64,000 bases of DNA. It comes from Stappia sp. MMSF_3263 (GTDB taxonomy: Bacteria; Pseudomonadota; Alphaproteobacteria; Rhizobiales; Stappiaceae). How positions within the stretch are numbered: the stretch's first letter is position 1; every line of letters begins with the position of its first letter. Below the pieces are notes generated by a model. The model searched no databases, was not told the origin of the DNA, and saw nothing but the letters and a program-made list of their open reading frames with translations. Shown here piece after piece: positions 1-8,598 of this stretch. A program made the position numbers and the translations under genes. The DNA is taken from contig NZ_JASHIK010000008.1 in the NCBI RefSeq assembly GCF_030733745.1, forward strand, positions 62,001 to 126,000. Reading direction: 5' to 3'.

Positions 1-277
1 TCGTACCGCTCAAACCGCCGGGTCTGGTGATCTCCTGCACCAGCCGATCGCGTGCCGCGCTCAGGCGCTGCGCCTCCTCCAGGAACCGGCGCCCGACCGG
101 CGTCAGACGCACCTGGCGCTTACCGCGGTCGAAGAGCTGGATGCCGAGGCGCTTCTCAAGCGCCAGCACGCGGTTCGATATCGCCGATTGCGACAGGCCG
201 TATTTCAGCGCCGCCGCGCGAAACCCGCCGGCCCGGACGATATCCTGCAGGATCTCGACATCCTTCAACTCGAACAT
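1..277 (-). CDS. LysR-family transcriptional regulator, N-terminal part (cut by window edge)
   Basis: The first 92 residues read as a LysR winged helix-turn-helix: start MFELKDVEILQDIV, recognition helix around SQSAISNRVLALEKRL, then LFDRGKRQVRLTPVGRRFL, the usual LysR wing. The effector domain lies outside the window. The gene diverges from the aminotransferase operon beginning at 588 and shares a 310-base intergenic region with it, the classic layout for a LysR protein that controls its divergent neighbour. It is therefore the best candidate regulator of the 588-4480 gene set. Family assignment is firm; target and ligand are inference. Confidence 0.9.
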   Translation of the reverse strand, partial: MFELKDVEILQDIVRAGGFRAAALKYGLSQSAISNRVLALEKRLGIQLFDRGKRQVRLTPVGRRFLEEAQRLSAARDRLVQEITRPGGLSGT

Positions 278-552
278 GCCCGCGCTTCCTCCCAACGGCG
301 CGGTCATCACCGCGACCGGCATCCTCCGGGAACCGGAGCCCGGGTTCAAGAGCCACCCAACAGGCGGAGCGCCTCGCCACACCGGACGCCCATGCACACC
401 CGCCCGGCAGCCGGCTTCGCAAGTCCGTTCGCATGCCGTTTTCGCGATCCGGAAATATTATCCAAAACAGCTACTTGCCATTCGAAAACGATATTGGCCA
501 GCCGTCCTGCTCAACACAAAATTGACACCATCGACAACAATAACTCTTGGTT

Positions 553-568
553 GCATGTACATACATGC
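553..568. promoter_or_regulatory. Perfect inverted repeat (possible operator) in the LysR/aminotransferase intergenic region
   Basis: GCATGTA-CA-TACATGC is a perfect 7-2-7 inverted repeat ending seven bases before the ribosome binding site AGGAGG (575-580) of the aminotransferase gene. The surrounding 440-570 stretch is clearly more AT-rich than the coding DNA, and a TTGACA-like hexamer lies at 522-527, although no convincing -10 sits at the right distance. The position suggests an operator for the divergent LysR protein or another repressor, or a 5' leader hairpin. The remainder of 278-587 shows nothing else I can name. Confidence 0.4.
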
Positions 569-587
569 TCAACCAGGAGGCACATTG

Positions 588-1463
588 ATGAAGTCAGGGC
601 TCGCCTACCAGGATGGACGCTTTGTCGAGCACGGTTCGGCGAACCTCTTGTGGACTCACGCGCTGCACTACGCCACCAGTGTCTTCGAGGGCGTCCGGGT
701 CTATGGCGGGACCCCGTTCCTGCTGCGTGAGCACATCCGGCGCCTGTATCGTTCCTGCGAACTGGTTGGTCTCGACTTTCACATGCCGGTCACCGAATGC
801 ATCGACCTGTGCCGCGAGATCATCGTTCGCAGCCGGCTCGATTACGCCTATCTGCGCCCCCTCGTCTACAACGCCGGTCCTGACCTGGGTGTGCATGCCC
901 CTGCAAACGAGACCCGCCTCGGGTTGCTCATCTGGGAATGGCCGGCCGTTTTCGGTGACAACGCCTCCCAACGCGGGCTTGCCCTCAGCAGCGATGTTCC
1001 ATGGCGGCGACCGTCACCGGAGAGCTTTCCGGTCCAGGCCAAGGCCAGCGCCGGCTATCTGCTTGGCAGCATCAACCGCCGTGCCGCCGAAAAGGCCGGC
1101 TTTGACGACGCTCTGGTCCTCACGCATGACGGCATGGTCGCCGAGGCCACCGGCGCCAACATCTTCATCGTCCGCGAGGGCCGTGTCGCGACGCCGCCCG
1201 CCACGTCCTTTCTGGACGGTCTGACGCGCCGTGCGGTGATCGGCCTGCTCGACGGTGTCGCGCCGCTCGATGTGGTGCCCTTGACGCTTACCGACCTCAA
1301 TCAGGCGGATGAGATCTTCCTGACCGGCACGGCCTACGAGGTGATGCCGGTCAGTCGTCTCGACAGCCGCACATTGCCCTGCGGCCCGCTGACGGCCGGC
1401 TTGCGCGACAAATATCTGCAACTCACCCGATCCGCGTCCACCGTACAGGAGGCCATCGCATGA
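588..1463 (+). CDS. Class IV (branched-chain-type) PLP aminotransferase
   Basis: A 291-residue fold-type IV PLP enzyme of the IlvE/D-amino-acid-aminotransferase superfamily. Seen: VFEGVRVYGG near residues 32-41, the putative PLP lysine K152 in FPVQAKASAGYLLGSIN, and E186 in MVAEATGANIFIV, all characteristic of IlvE-like proteins. Start chosen at ATG 588 because AGGAGG lies seven bases upstream; the frame is open further upstream but without a ribosome site. Its stop overlaps the next start (ATGA at 1460). Housekeeping IlvE could be the role, but linkage to a BacA-like enzyme, an unusual putative metalloprotein, a SnoaL-like protein and an exporter suggests it aminates a keto acid in a specialised pathway. 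Substrate unknown. Confidence 0.87.
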   Translation: MKSGLAYQDGRFVEHGSANLLWTHALHYATSVFEGVRVYGGTPFLLREHIRRLYRSCELVGLDFHMPVTECIDLCREIIVRSRLDYAYLRPLVYNAGPDLGVHAPANETRLGLLIWEWPAVFGDNASQRGLALSSDVPWRRPSPESFPVQAKASAGYLLGSINRRAAEKAGFDDALVLTHDGMVAEATGANIFIVREGRVATPPATSFLDGLTRRAVIGLLDGVAPLDVVPLTLTDLNQADEIFLTGTAYEVMPVSRLDSRTLPCGPLTAGLRDKYLQLTRSASTVQEAIA

Positions 1464-2008
1464 ACATCCATGTTCCCGGCACTGCAACCGAGACCATCAC
1501 CCTGATACGCACCCTGGGTCCGGCCGGCACCAACTGCGAGGCAGCTGCGCATCACTATTGCGATGCCCGCGGCCTCAAAGCGGACATCGCCCTCCACGCC
1601 ACCCTGGAAGATGCGATCGAAAAGGTGATCGTAGAACCGGGTTCCGCGCTTCTGGGCTGCGTCGTCTATCCGGACCTGCACCAGCTCGTCTTCCCCTATC
1701 TCGGGCGCATGGTGCTGGCCGACCTGTTTCTCTTCGACACGTTCAACATGGTTCTGGCCTCTCGCGACGCCGGCATCCCGATCCGCACCGTCGCGACCCA
1801 TCCCGCGCCGCGCTCCCTCGTTCCTGGTGGCGTCGAGGCCCATCTCGCCACAAGCAACTCGGAAGCGGCGCGACTGTGCCGGAGCGGGAAGATGGACGCC
1901 TGCATCACCACGCTGGCCGCCGCGCGACAGGAAGGGCTGACAGTCCTCAAGGATCACGGCGCGGTGCCGATGGGCTTCACCATTCACGTCCCCACTTCCG
2001 GAGCGTGA
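1460..2008 (+). CDS. BacA/prephenate dehydratase-like enzyme (possible prephenate decarboxylase)
   Basis: A 182-residue protein with the prephenate dehydratase/BacA signature TLGPAGTNCEAAAHHY near residues 14-29, ATHPAPRSLV in the middle and a C-terminal half (SNSEAARLCRSGKMDACITT, later ARQEGLTVLKDHGAVPMGF) that follows the plan of Bacillus BacA, the prephenate decarboxylase of bacilysin/anticapsin synthesis. The short length, with no ACT regulatory domain, also fits BacA rather than PheA. In typical catalytic PDT domains a Thr-Arg-Phe motif is expected near the C-terminal end; I do not see it here. Translationally coupled to the aminotransferase by ATGA overlap, so both probably act on the same metabolite. 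The exact reaction is inference. Confidence 0.68.
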   Translation: MNIHVPGTATETITLIRTLGPAGTNCEAAAHHYCDARGLKADIALHATLEDAIEKVIVEPGSALLGCVVYPDLHQLVFPYLGRMVLADLFLFDTFNMVLASRDAGIPIRTVATHPAPRSLVPGGVEAHLATSNSEAARLCRSGKMDACITTLAAARQEGLTVLKDHGAVPMGFTIHVPTSGA

Positions 2009-2011
2009 TGC

Positions 2012-3286
2012 ATGGCCGCCACAGCAACAATCGACCGGGCCGGCAGCATCGACAGCCTGCTAGAACCATCCTTCATCCAGGCGGTCGAGGAGCTCGGCTC
2101 CCTGCAGTCGGCCGACGGCAGCATCACGCCGGACCTGCACGGCAAGGCTGAACACCTGCTGACCGCCATCGCGGCAATCACGAAGGAGATTGCCGGCGTC
2201 TGCGGGCAGCCCGCTTTCGGTGCCGCGTTTTGCGCGGATGCCGAACGCTGGCGTCAGGCAGGTCTTGCCACGGCACCCGATTTCACCACGGCGCGCGATG
2301 CCATTCGTCCGCCCGATGACGGCGAGCCCTTCTTCTTCGCAGGCCCCTTGCGTCTGGCAAATGGCGGTCGCGAGGGTTGGCGTTTCGAGACTTTTCTCTC
2401 GCTGCGCGAGGAACCGGGCGACACCGCCTATGTCGACCTTTATGAGCGCTTTCCCCATCCCGCCAACATATGCCAGTCCTCACATCTGGTTGCCGGCAGC
2501 CGGGGGTTGCTGCAAGGCAACAACATCGTCTTCTTCCCCGAAAACATCCAGGCCGCAACGCCGGTCGACCGGCAACGCTATGCCGTCTTTTTCTTCAACA
2601 AGTTCCACCGCATCTTCAACGAGATCACGCTTCCGGCCGCGCGTCGTGCCACATCCGGTATCGGGATCGCCAACCCGACCCGGCCGGATCCGCGCGCCTG
2701 CTACAAGGCACGATGCGTCTGGGGCTATCTGCACGACTACTTCCATCATCAGGGTCCGCGTCCGTTCAACCGGCATGTCTCCATCAAGACGCGCTGGTTC
2801 ACCGGTCTTCTCGAAGAGATCAAGGTCGACCTGCAATCGCTTCTCGCCTGTCGCGCCGGCGGCATTCCGGACGGCGACGCCGTCGCCGAGTTCATTCTGC
2901 TCGACCGGGCTTTCCGATACCCGCTGGAGCCCGACTGGTATCGCAATTTCGACAGCGGCACCGGTCTGATCCTGCTTGCCGTGCTGGAAGAACAACAGGC
3001 ATTGCGACGGCTCTCCGACGGCCGTCTTGAAATCCACGCCGGCGCACTCGAGAACGCGGCAAGGCACTTCATCGGCGACGTCGAGGCAATCGAGCGGGAA
3101 AACGATACGAACTATCTGGCGCGCGCGAAGGATCTCGTGCGCCGATATCTGCCCGAAGGCGCAAGCGGGCAACGCTTCGCACGACCGTCGGTGGTCGAGG
3201 GCACGGCTCTCGCATCGATCGCCCCGCCGACAGCCTTGAGCTTCACAGCGGCGGAACTTTTTGCAAGCCGAAAGGATGCCGCATGA
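2012..3286 (+). CDS. Conserved protein of unknown function with HDYFHH motif (DUF6421-like)
   Basis: A 424-residue soluble protein without signal peptide or membrane segment. The most striking part is CVWGYLHDYFHHQGPRPF at about 235-252, followed by TRWFTGLLEEIKVDLQSLL (260-278). Clustered histidines plus the EEIKVD acidic patch could form a metal site. The arrangement resembles what I remember of DUF6421 proteins, mostly actinobacterial, but this cannot be confirmed here. It starts three bases after the BacA-like gene and overlaps the next gene by ATGA, so it is a core member of the operon. Function is not known; an oxygenase or hydrolase role is only a guess from the metal-like residues. 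Confidence 0.72.
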   Translation: MAATATIDRAGSIDSLLEPSFIQAVEELGSLQSADGSITPDLHGKAEHLLTAIAAITKEIAGVCGQPAFGAAFCADAERWRQAGLATAPDFTTARDAIRPPDDGEPFFFAGPLRLANGGREGWRFETFLSLREEPGDTAYVDLYERFPHPANICQSSHLVAGSRGLLQGNNIVFFPENIQAATPVDRQRYAVFFFNKFHRIFNEITLPAARRATSGIGIANPTRPDPRACYKARCVWGYLHDYFHHQGPRPFNRHVSIKTRWFTGLLEEIKVDLQSLLACRAGGIPDGDAVAEFILLDRAFRYPLEPDWYRNFDSGTGLILLAVLEEQQALRRLSDGRLEIHAGALENAARHFIGDVEAIERENDTNYLARAKDLVRRYLPEGASGQRFARPSVVEGTALASIAPPTALSFTAAELFASRKDAA

Positions 3287-3753
3287 CGTCTTCGCAAGAC
3301 CACGCCGTCGCTGCCGTACGTGCCTATTTTGACGCTTGCAACTCTGGCGACAGAAGTGCTTTCTTCGCATTGTTCGAGGAGGGGGCCTGCCACTATCTGC
3401 CCAAGGGTATGTTCGGCCCGTTCCGGGATGTGGAAAGCCTGTTCGAGCAATGGCGAAGGGATGCACGGGAAAACGGGTCCTACTGGTTGCTCGACACCGC
3501 CTTTGCCGATGCGCAAGGCCGGTCGGCAATGGCGGAGTGGACGGCGGTAAAGCCCGCTCAGAAGATCTATTTCCGGGGCGTCGACGTGTTCGCCTTCACT
3601 CCGCAGGGACGGATCAACGAGGTGCGGGTCTACTACGCCACCGCGCGCGATCCCTCCGCCGGACCGAATGAACTTGGCGGCTACGATTATGCCGGGGCAG
3701 GCTGGTCAATGGTCGATGAAACCGACTACTCGCGCCCGCCTGCACGGGCGTAG
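3283..3753 (+). CDS. SnoaL/NTF2-like ketosteroid-isomerase-fold protein
   Basis: A 156-residue protein with the NTF2/SnoaL layout: an N-terminal helix AVAAVRAYFDACNSGDRSAFFALF, then CHYLPKGMFGPFRDVESLFEQW, a central strand region and DVFAFTPQGRINEVRVYYA, typical of SnoaL-like polyketide cyclases and related isomerases. These proteins catalyse isomerisation, cyclisation or dehydration, or act as binding proteins. ATGA overlap with the preceding gene puts it in the same translational unit. It may rearrange the product of the BacA-like enzyme, which in bacilysin synthesis also needs isomerisation, but that analogy is inference. Confidence 0.75.
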   Translation: MTSSQDHAVAAVRAYFDACNSGDRSAFFALFEEGACHYLPKGMFGPFRDVESLFEQWRRDARENGSYWLLDTAFADAQGRSAMAEWTAVKPAQKIYFRGVDVFAFTPQGRINEVRVYYATARDPSAGPNELGGYDYAGAGWSMVDETDYSRPPARA

Positions 3754-3850
3754 CACCGCACTGGCTGCCCTGTCGTCAGGTGGGCCGGAGCACGGGTCTT
3801 GTTGGCGGCAATGGCACTGTCTGTCGTCGCCCTTCTGGCGGATTTCCTGA

Positions 3851-4480
3851 ATGGCACCTGAGCAACTGATCGCCTTCGCCACCTTCGCTTTTGTCGCTTC
3901 GGCAACGCCGGGCCCCAACAATGTGCTTCTGACGGCGATCGGCAGCAGCGTCGGCATTCGCCGGGGCATGCCCGCGCTCTGGGGCATCGTCTTCGGCTTC
4001 GCGGCAATGATCTTCGCCCTCGCCATCGGCCTTGGCGGGACGCTATTCACCATTGCCTACGTGATGGATGCGATCCGGATCGTCGGCGTTCTCGTCCTGC
4101 TCTGGCTCGCCTGGAAGATCGCGACCGCACCCGTGGGTCCGCCTGCAAGCAGTGATGAAATGCGCCCGCGCGACATCGGCCGACGGGGCGGCTTCATCGG
4201 GGCTGCCCTGTTCCAGTGGGTCAATCCAAAGGCGTGGATCGTCGCGGCCGGCGCGATCACGGCCTACATGCAGCCAGATGGCGAGAGTGCTCTGTATCAG
4301 GCGGGCACGCTTGCCGGCGTCTTTGTCGTTGCGGCCGCCATCGGATGCCTGCCGTGGCTGGCCTTCGGCGCCGCGGTCGGAACGCTCCTGGAGAACCCGA
4401 AGCTTGCGCGCGGCTTCAACATAGCAATGGCCGTTCTCCTGGTCGCCTCGATGGTGCCCGTCATCCTTGAGCGCGCCTGA
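3851..4480 (+). CDS. LysE/RhtB-family amino acid exporter
   Basis: A 209-residue inner-membrane protein with the LysE family hallmark FVASATPGPNNVLL near residues 14-27, a second conserved region GAALFQWVNPKAWIVAAGAI around 117-136 and about six hydrophobic segments. An in-frame stop immediately precedes the ATG, so the start is at 3851 or later, and the family N-terminus supports 3851. It lies 97 bases after the SnoaL-like gene on the same strand. LysE proteins export amino acids or analogues, so it is a natural efflux route for whatever the upstream four genes make. Confidence 0.88.
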   Translation: MAPEQLIAFATFAFVASATPGPNNVLLTAIGSSVGIRRGMPALWGIVFGFAAMIFALAIGLGGTLFTIAYVMDAIRIVGVLVLLWLAWKIATAPVGPPASSDEMRPRDIGRRGGFIGAALFQWVNPKAWIVAAGAITAYMQPDGESALYQAGTLAGVFVVAAAIGCLPWLAFGAAVGTLLENPKLARGFNIAMAVLLVASMVPVILERA

Positions 4481-4497
4481 ACCGCGACCGTCGGAAC

Positions 4498-4522
4498 CGG
4501 GGTCCCGAAAACCGGGACCCCG
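4498..4522. terminator. Bidirectional hairpin terminator between lysE-type gene and htpG
   Basis: CGGGGTCCCG-aaaac-CGGGACCCCG is a perfect 10-base-pair stem with a five-base loop, placed between the two convergent stop codons at 4480 and 4535. No long T-run follows on either strand, so it may act with Rho. Confidence 0.7.
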
Positions 4523-4534
4523 CGCCTTCCTGCC

Positions 4535-6496
4535 TCAGAACCCCTTGTCCATGACAGCCGAAAGCCGGCGCGCGAATGCGACCGGATCGGCCGGCACCTC
4601 TCCGTCAAGGATCAGGGCCTGGTCGAAGAGCAGCAAGGCCGTGTCGGCCAGGTGCTGCCTGTCGCCCGGACCCGACAGGGCGCCCGAAAGCCGCTTCAGC
4701 AATGTGTGAGACGGATTGAACTCCAGCACCGGCGCAAACGCGCCCCCGCCGGCGCCCTGCTGGCGTGACATCAGCTTTTCAAGCTGCCGGTCAGGACCGT
4801 TTTCCGGCGCGACAAGACAGACCGGGCTTTCCGCAAGCCTTGCGGAAACGCGCACATCGGAGACCCGCTCCCCCAGTGTTTCCTTCAGGAACGCGGCCAC
4901 CAGTCCGATGTCGGCACCCTCGCCTTCCGCCTCCCCGCCCGGCTTCTCGGAAGCCTCGCCAGTCTTCAGCGGAATGCCATCGAGTGCGGCAGCCCCTTGC
5001 GTAACGGACTGGAACGGCTTGCCGTCGAACCCTTGCGCCACCTGAACCCAGAACGCGTCGACCGGATCCGAGAGGTAAAGCACCTCGACGCCGCGGGCGC
5101 GAAAGCCTTCCAGATGCGGGCTCGCCTTGATCGCATCCAAACCGGAACCCGTCGCATAGAAGATCTGCGTCTGGTTCTCCCGCATGTCGGCGACATAATC
5201 GGCCAGCGAACGCCAGCCATTGTCACCCGACCTGTCAGAGCGGAAGCGGGCAAGCCCCAGCAGCTTCTCCCTGCGCTCGAAGTCCTCGTAGAGGCCTTCC
5301 TTCAGCACCGGCCCGAAGGTTTCCCAGAGCTTGCCATAAGCTTCCGCATCGTTTTCCGACAGCTTCTGCAACTCCGACAGGACCCGGTTGGTGACGCCCT
5401 TGCGGATCGACTCAAGCACCGGATTGTGCTGCAGCATTTCACGCGACAGGTTGAGCGGCAGGTCGGCGGAATCGATGATGCCGCGCACGAAGCGCAGCCA
5501 GGCCGGCAGCAACTCGACATCATCGGCGATGAACACCCGCCGCACATAAAGCTTCACCCGCCCCTTCCTGTCCGGGTCGAACAGGTCGAACGGCTTCATC
5601 GACGGCAGGAACAGCAGCACCGAATACTCGTGCCGCCCTTCCGCGCGGTAGTGCAGTGTCAGCGCCGGCGCGTCGAACTGGCCCGAAACATGGCCATAGA
5701 ACTCGCGATACTCGTCCTCGCCGATCTCCGACTTCGGCCGTGTCCACAGCGCCGAACCGTCAGCCAATTGCCGTTCCTTGGGCTCATCCCCACCTTCCGC
5801 GGCATCGCCTTCCGGCGTCGCTTCGGCAAGAAGGATCGGCACCGGCACATGCGCCGAGTAGGCGCGCACGATCCGCTCGATCGTCCCGGCCTGCGCATAT
5901 TCGGCGGCATCCTCTTTCAGATGCAGAACAACCTGTGTCCCGCGCACCGGCAGATCGGGGTCGTCGGCCGCAACCGGCTCGACGGTGAAACTTCCCAGTC
6001 CGTCGGAACGCCAGCGCCAGCCGTCCTGCGCACCCGCGGCCCGGCTTGTCACCTCGACGCGGTCGGCAACCATGAAGGCCGAGTAGAAGCCGACACCGAA
6101 CTGGCCGATCAGCGCCGATCCGTCCCTTGCTTCACCGAGCTTGTCCATGAACGCCCGCGTGCCGGACCGCGCGATGGTGCCGAGGTTCTCGATCATTTCC
6201 TCGCGCGTCATTCCAATGCCATTGTCGGAAACGACGAGACGGCCCGCCGCCTTGTCCGCGGACAGCCGGATGGCGAAATCCGGATTGTCTCTTGTGAGGT
6301 CCGGGTCCGTGAGTGCCGCGTGGCGCAAGCGTTCACACGCGTCGGCCGCGTTGGAGACAAGTTCCCGCAGGAAAATATCCTTGTTGGAATAAACCGAGTG
6401 GACCATCAGATGCAGCAGGCGCGCAACCTCGGCCTGGAAGGCATGGCTCTGCGGAGCGGCGCCTTCGGTTTCGGCGGTCTTCTGCTCAGTGCTCAT
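4535..6496 (-). CDS. htpG: Chaperone protein HtpG (Hsp90 family)
   Basis: A 653-residue cytosolic Hsp90. The N-terminal GHKL ATPase shows FLRELVSNAADACERLR (nucleotide-binding E and N), DNGIGM, GTIARSGT and GQFGVGFYSAFM; the middle domain has the catalytic-loop arginine in LPLNLSREMLQ; the C-terminal dimerisation domain ends with HLADTALLLFDQALI. Slightly longer than the 624-residue E. coli protein because of charged linker inserts. The gene stands alone, convergent with the exporter. I did not find a clear heat-shock promoter in the roughly 100 bases upstream. Confidence 0.98.
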   Translation of the reverse strand: MSTEQKTAETEGAAPQSHAFQAEVARLLHLMVHSVYSNKDIFLRELVSNAADACERLRHAALTDPDLTRDNPDFAIRLSADKAAGRLVVSDNGIGMTREEMIENLGTIARSGTRAFMDKLGEARDGSALIGQFGVGFYSAFMVADRVEVTSRAAGAQDGWRWRSDGLGSFTVEPVAADDPDLPVRGTQVVLHLKEDAAEYAQAGTIERIVRAYSAHVPVPILLAEATPEGDAAEGGDEPKERQLADGSALWTRPKSEIGEDEYREFYGHVSGQFDAPALTLHYRAEGRHEYSVLLFLPSMKPFDLFDPDRKGRVKLYVRRVFIADDVELLPAWLRFVRGIIDSADLPLNLSREMLQHNPVLESIRKGVTNRVLSELQKLSENDAEAYGKLWETFGPVLKEGLYEDFERREKLLGLARFRSDRSGDNGWRSLADYVADMRENQTQIFYATGSGLDAIKASPHLEGFRARGVEVLYLSDPVDAFWVQVAQGFDGKPFQSVTQGAAALDGIPLKTGEASEKPGGEAEGEGADIGLVAAFLKETLGERVSDVRVSARLAESPVCLVAPENGPDRQLEKLMSRQQGAGGGAFAPVLEFNPSHTLLKRLSGALSGPGDRQHLADTALLLFDQALILDGEVPADPVAFARRLSAVMDKGF

Positions 6497-6603
6497 TTTT
6501 ATTTCAAACCCCGTTCACTCGCTGTGCTGATCGTCGTGTCGCCTGGTTTCCCGCAGGTCTGCCTGCATTGGCGGACCAGATATCGGTGACCCGCCGCACG
6601 GAA

Positions 6604-7398
6604 TCAAGCACCCGCGACACCTGACCAGACGCCCTCCTCGATCGCCACCCGGCGCAAGAGGGAAGGCCGGTCGGTCACGATGCCGTTGACCCCCAGCCGG
6701 ATCAGGCGCCGCATTTCGGCCTCCTCGTCTATGGTCCAGACATGGACCGCCACGCCTTTGGCGTTGCAGTGACGCACGAAGCCGGCGGTTGCCAGGGGAA
6801 TGCCATACTGGGCAAGCGGGATCTGCGCACAGGCGACATCGGGCAATGCCACCGGGATGCCCCAGGCACCGAACCGCAAGGCGGCGACACTGCGAGGCCC
6901 GGAACTCAGACACAACGCCTGGCCAAAGCGCCTGCGCGCCGCCGCAAGGCGTGCGTCCGAGAATGATGCGACACAGACACGATCCAGGCAGTTCATCCGC
7001 GCGATCAGGTCGAGTGTCGGCTCGAGGGCATGATCCGTCTTGATGTCGATGTTGAAACGCATGGCCGGAAAACTCTCCAGGGCTTCCGCGAGTGTCACCA
7101 GTGTCTCGCCACCCGCCATCCGCACACCGCCAAGATCCACCCTGGCCTTTTCCGAGAGAACGCCGACGCCGTCCGTCGTCCGCTCCAGCGTGTCGTCATG
7201 GAACACGAAGACCTTCTCGTCACGCGAGGCCTGAACGTCGATCTCGATGTAGCGGTAGCCCATTGCCGCGACGGCGGCGAATGCCTGCCGGCTGTTTTCC
7301 GGGTTCTCCAACCCGCCGCCGCGATGAGCGAAGGCGTGGAACCCGGGTTCGGCAAGATAGGGATGAGAGAATCGCGGCGACGGGTTCGGGCTTTTCAT
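6604..7398 (-). CDS. Glycerophosphodiester phosphodiesterase
   Basis: A 264-residue GDPD TIM-barrel enzyme hydrolysing glycerophosphodiesters to glycerol-3-phosphate and an alcohol. Seen: AHRGGGLENPENS (catalytic His-Arg), YRYIEIDVQASRDEKVFVFHDDTLERTTDG, RFNIDIKTD and a C-terminal VHVWTIDEEAEMRRLIRLGVNGIVTDRP, the standard GDPD order. No signal peptide, so it is cytoplasmic. The ATG at 7398 overlaps the stop of the Gfo/Idh gene (ATGA), so the two are co-translated; the frame is open further upstream but only as antisense-like sequence inside that gene. Confidence 0.93.
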   Translation of the reverse strand: MKSPNPSPRFSHPYLAEPGFHAFAHRGGGLENPENSRQAFAAVAAMGYRYIEIDVQASRDEKVFVFHDDTLERTTDGVGVLSEKARVDLGGVRMAGGETLVTLAEALESFPAMRFNIDIKTDHALEPTLDLIARMNCLDRVCVASFSDARLAAARRRFGQALCLSSGPRSVAALRFGAWGIPVALPDVACAQIPLAQYGIPLATAGFVRHCNAKGVAVHVWTIDEEAEMRRLIRLGVNGIVTDRPSLLRRVAIEEGVWSGVAGA

Positions 7399-8441
7399 TG
7401 CCAGCGCCCCTCGGTGTCGAGCGCGATCCTCCGCCCGTCGCGCGCGGAGGCATGCGCCGCCTCGATGACACCGATCGTCCTGGCCGCCGAGCGCATCGTT
7501 ACGGGCACCTCGCCGCCACTGGCGATTGCCTCTCGCATCGTTTTGTAGAAGGACAGCCAGCTTCCGCGCTCGGGCCGGACGGGGCTGCGCGCCCCCTCCC
7601 CGTCGACGAACTCGCCCCACTGGCCTTCCGGCTCGACACCGAAAGCCGGATCGAGCGGCGAGACACCGGCACGCAGCTGGTCTTCCTGGACGTCGAGCCC
7701 GGTCTTGCGATAGGCGGCATTCAGCCCCTCCAGCCGGAAACGGTCGCGGGGCGTGGCCCCGATCAGCGTCACACCCAGGGAAATGCGCAAGTCGCCCTTC
7801 GCCATGAGAACCTCGAACCCGTCATCGGTGACACCCCCTGGACGCTGCGCGAAGACATCCGCCTGCAGCCAGTCCGGCGTCCCCACGAGAAGGAGCGCCT
7901 GGTCGATCAGGTGCGACCCCAGATCGTAGAGATTGCCGGACGCCACGGCCGGCCGGTCGCGCCAGCGGTCGAGGACCTGCGGACGGAAACGGTCCCAATG
8001 CATGCGAAGCCCGCGCAGTTCCCCCAGGCGCCCTTCGCTCAGCACACGGCGCGCGGTCAGAAAATCGCTGTCCCAGCGACGATTGTGATAGACGGCAAGC
8101 TTCAAGTCCCGCGCTTCGGCGAGGTCGGCAAGCGCCTCACCTTCCGCCCGTGTCGGCGTCGCCGGCTTGTCGACGACCACATGGCGCCCGGCCTCCAGCG
8201 CGGCCTCGACTTGCGGCACATGAAGCGCGTTCGGTGTCACCACGACGATCAGGTCGAGACCGGGAACATCGAGCAGCGCCTCAAAGCCGGAAACAACGCG
8301 CGCGCCGGGATGAAGGCCCGAAACTTCCTCGACACGCGACGTCGCGACCGCTGCAACCTCCATCCCTGCGGCTTTCACCAGCGGAGCATGGAGAAACCGG
8401 CCTGCGGCTCCGAAGCCTGAAAATCCAACACGCAAAGTCAT
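7395..8441 (-). CDS. Gfo/Idh/MocA-family oxidoreductase
   Basis: A 348-residue NAD(P)-dependent oxidoreductase. The N-terminal Rossmann fold begins VGFSGFGAAGRFLHAPLV, followed by VVVTPNALHVPQVEAALEAGRHVVVDKPATPT, where the EKP-like motif is DKP. The C-terminal GFO/IDH domain includes YNRRWDSDFLT-like sequence (H-NRRWD) and YDLGSHLIDQALLL with the usual D..H pair. The start at 8441 gives the family N-terminus MTLRVGFSG. Substrate cannot be deduced; linkage to a glycerophosphodiesterase hints at sugar or polyol head-group turnover. Confidence 0.88.
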   Translation of the reverse strand: MTLRVGFSGFGAAGRFLHAPLVKAAGMEVAAVATSRVEEVSGLHPGARVVSGFEALLDVPGLDLIVVVTPNALHVPQVEAALEAGRHVVVDKPATPTRAEGEALADLAEARDLKLAVYHNRRWDSDFLTARRVLSEGRLGELRGLRMHWDRFRPQVLDRWRDRPAVASGNLYDLGSHLIDQALLLVGTPDWLQADVFAQRPGGVTDDGFEVLMAKGDLRISLGVTLIGATPRDRFRLEGLNAAYRKTGLDVQEDQLRAGVSPLDPAFGVEPEGQWGEFVDGEGARSPVRPERGSWLSFYKTMREAIASGGEVPVTMRSAARTIGVIEAAHASARDGRRIALDTEGRWQ

Positions 8442-8598
8442 GTACGATCCTTGTTCTGGGCGACGTCGCGATCCTGGGAGATCGCCGGCGCCAGGGCAAG
8501 GGGCGGCACTTTCCAAACGCACCGATTGACGCCCGGTGCCGGATCGGCTGGAATCCACCATGACGGGTCGAGCGTAGCAAGAACAAGGACGTGCCAGG

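Noticed and set aside
4997-6589. 530-codon frame antisense to htpG
   Set aside because: Shadow of a highly conserved gene.
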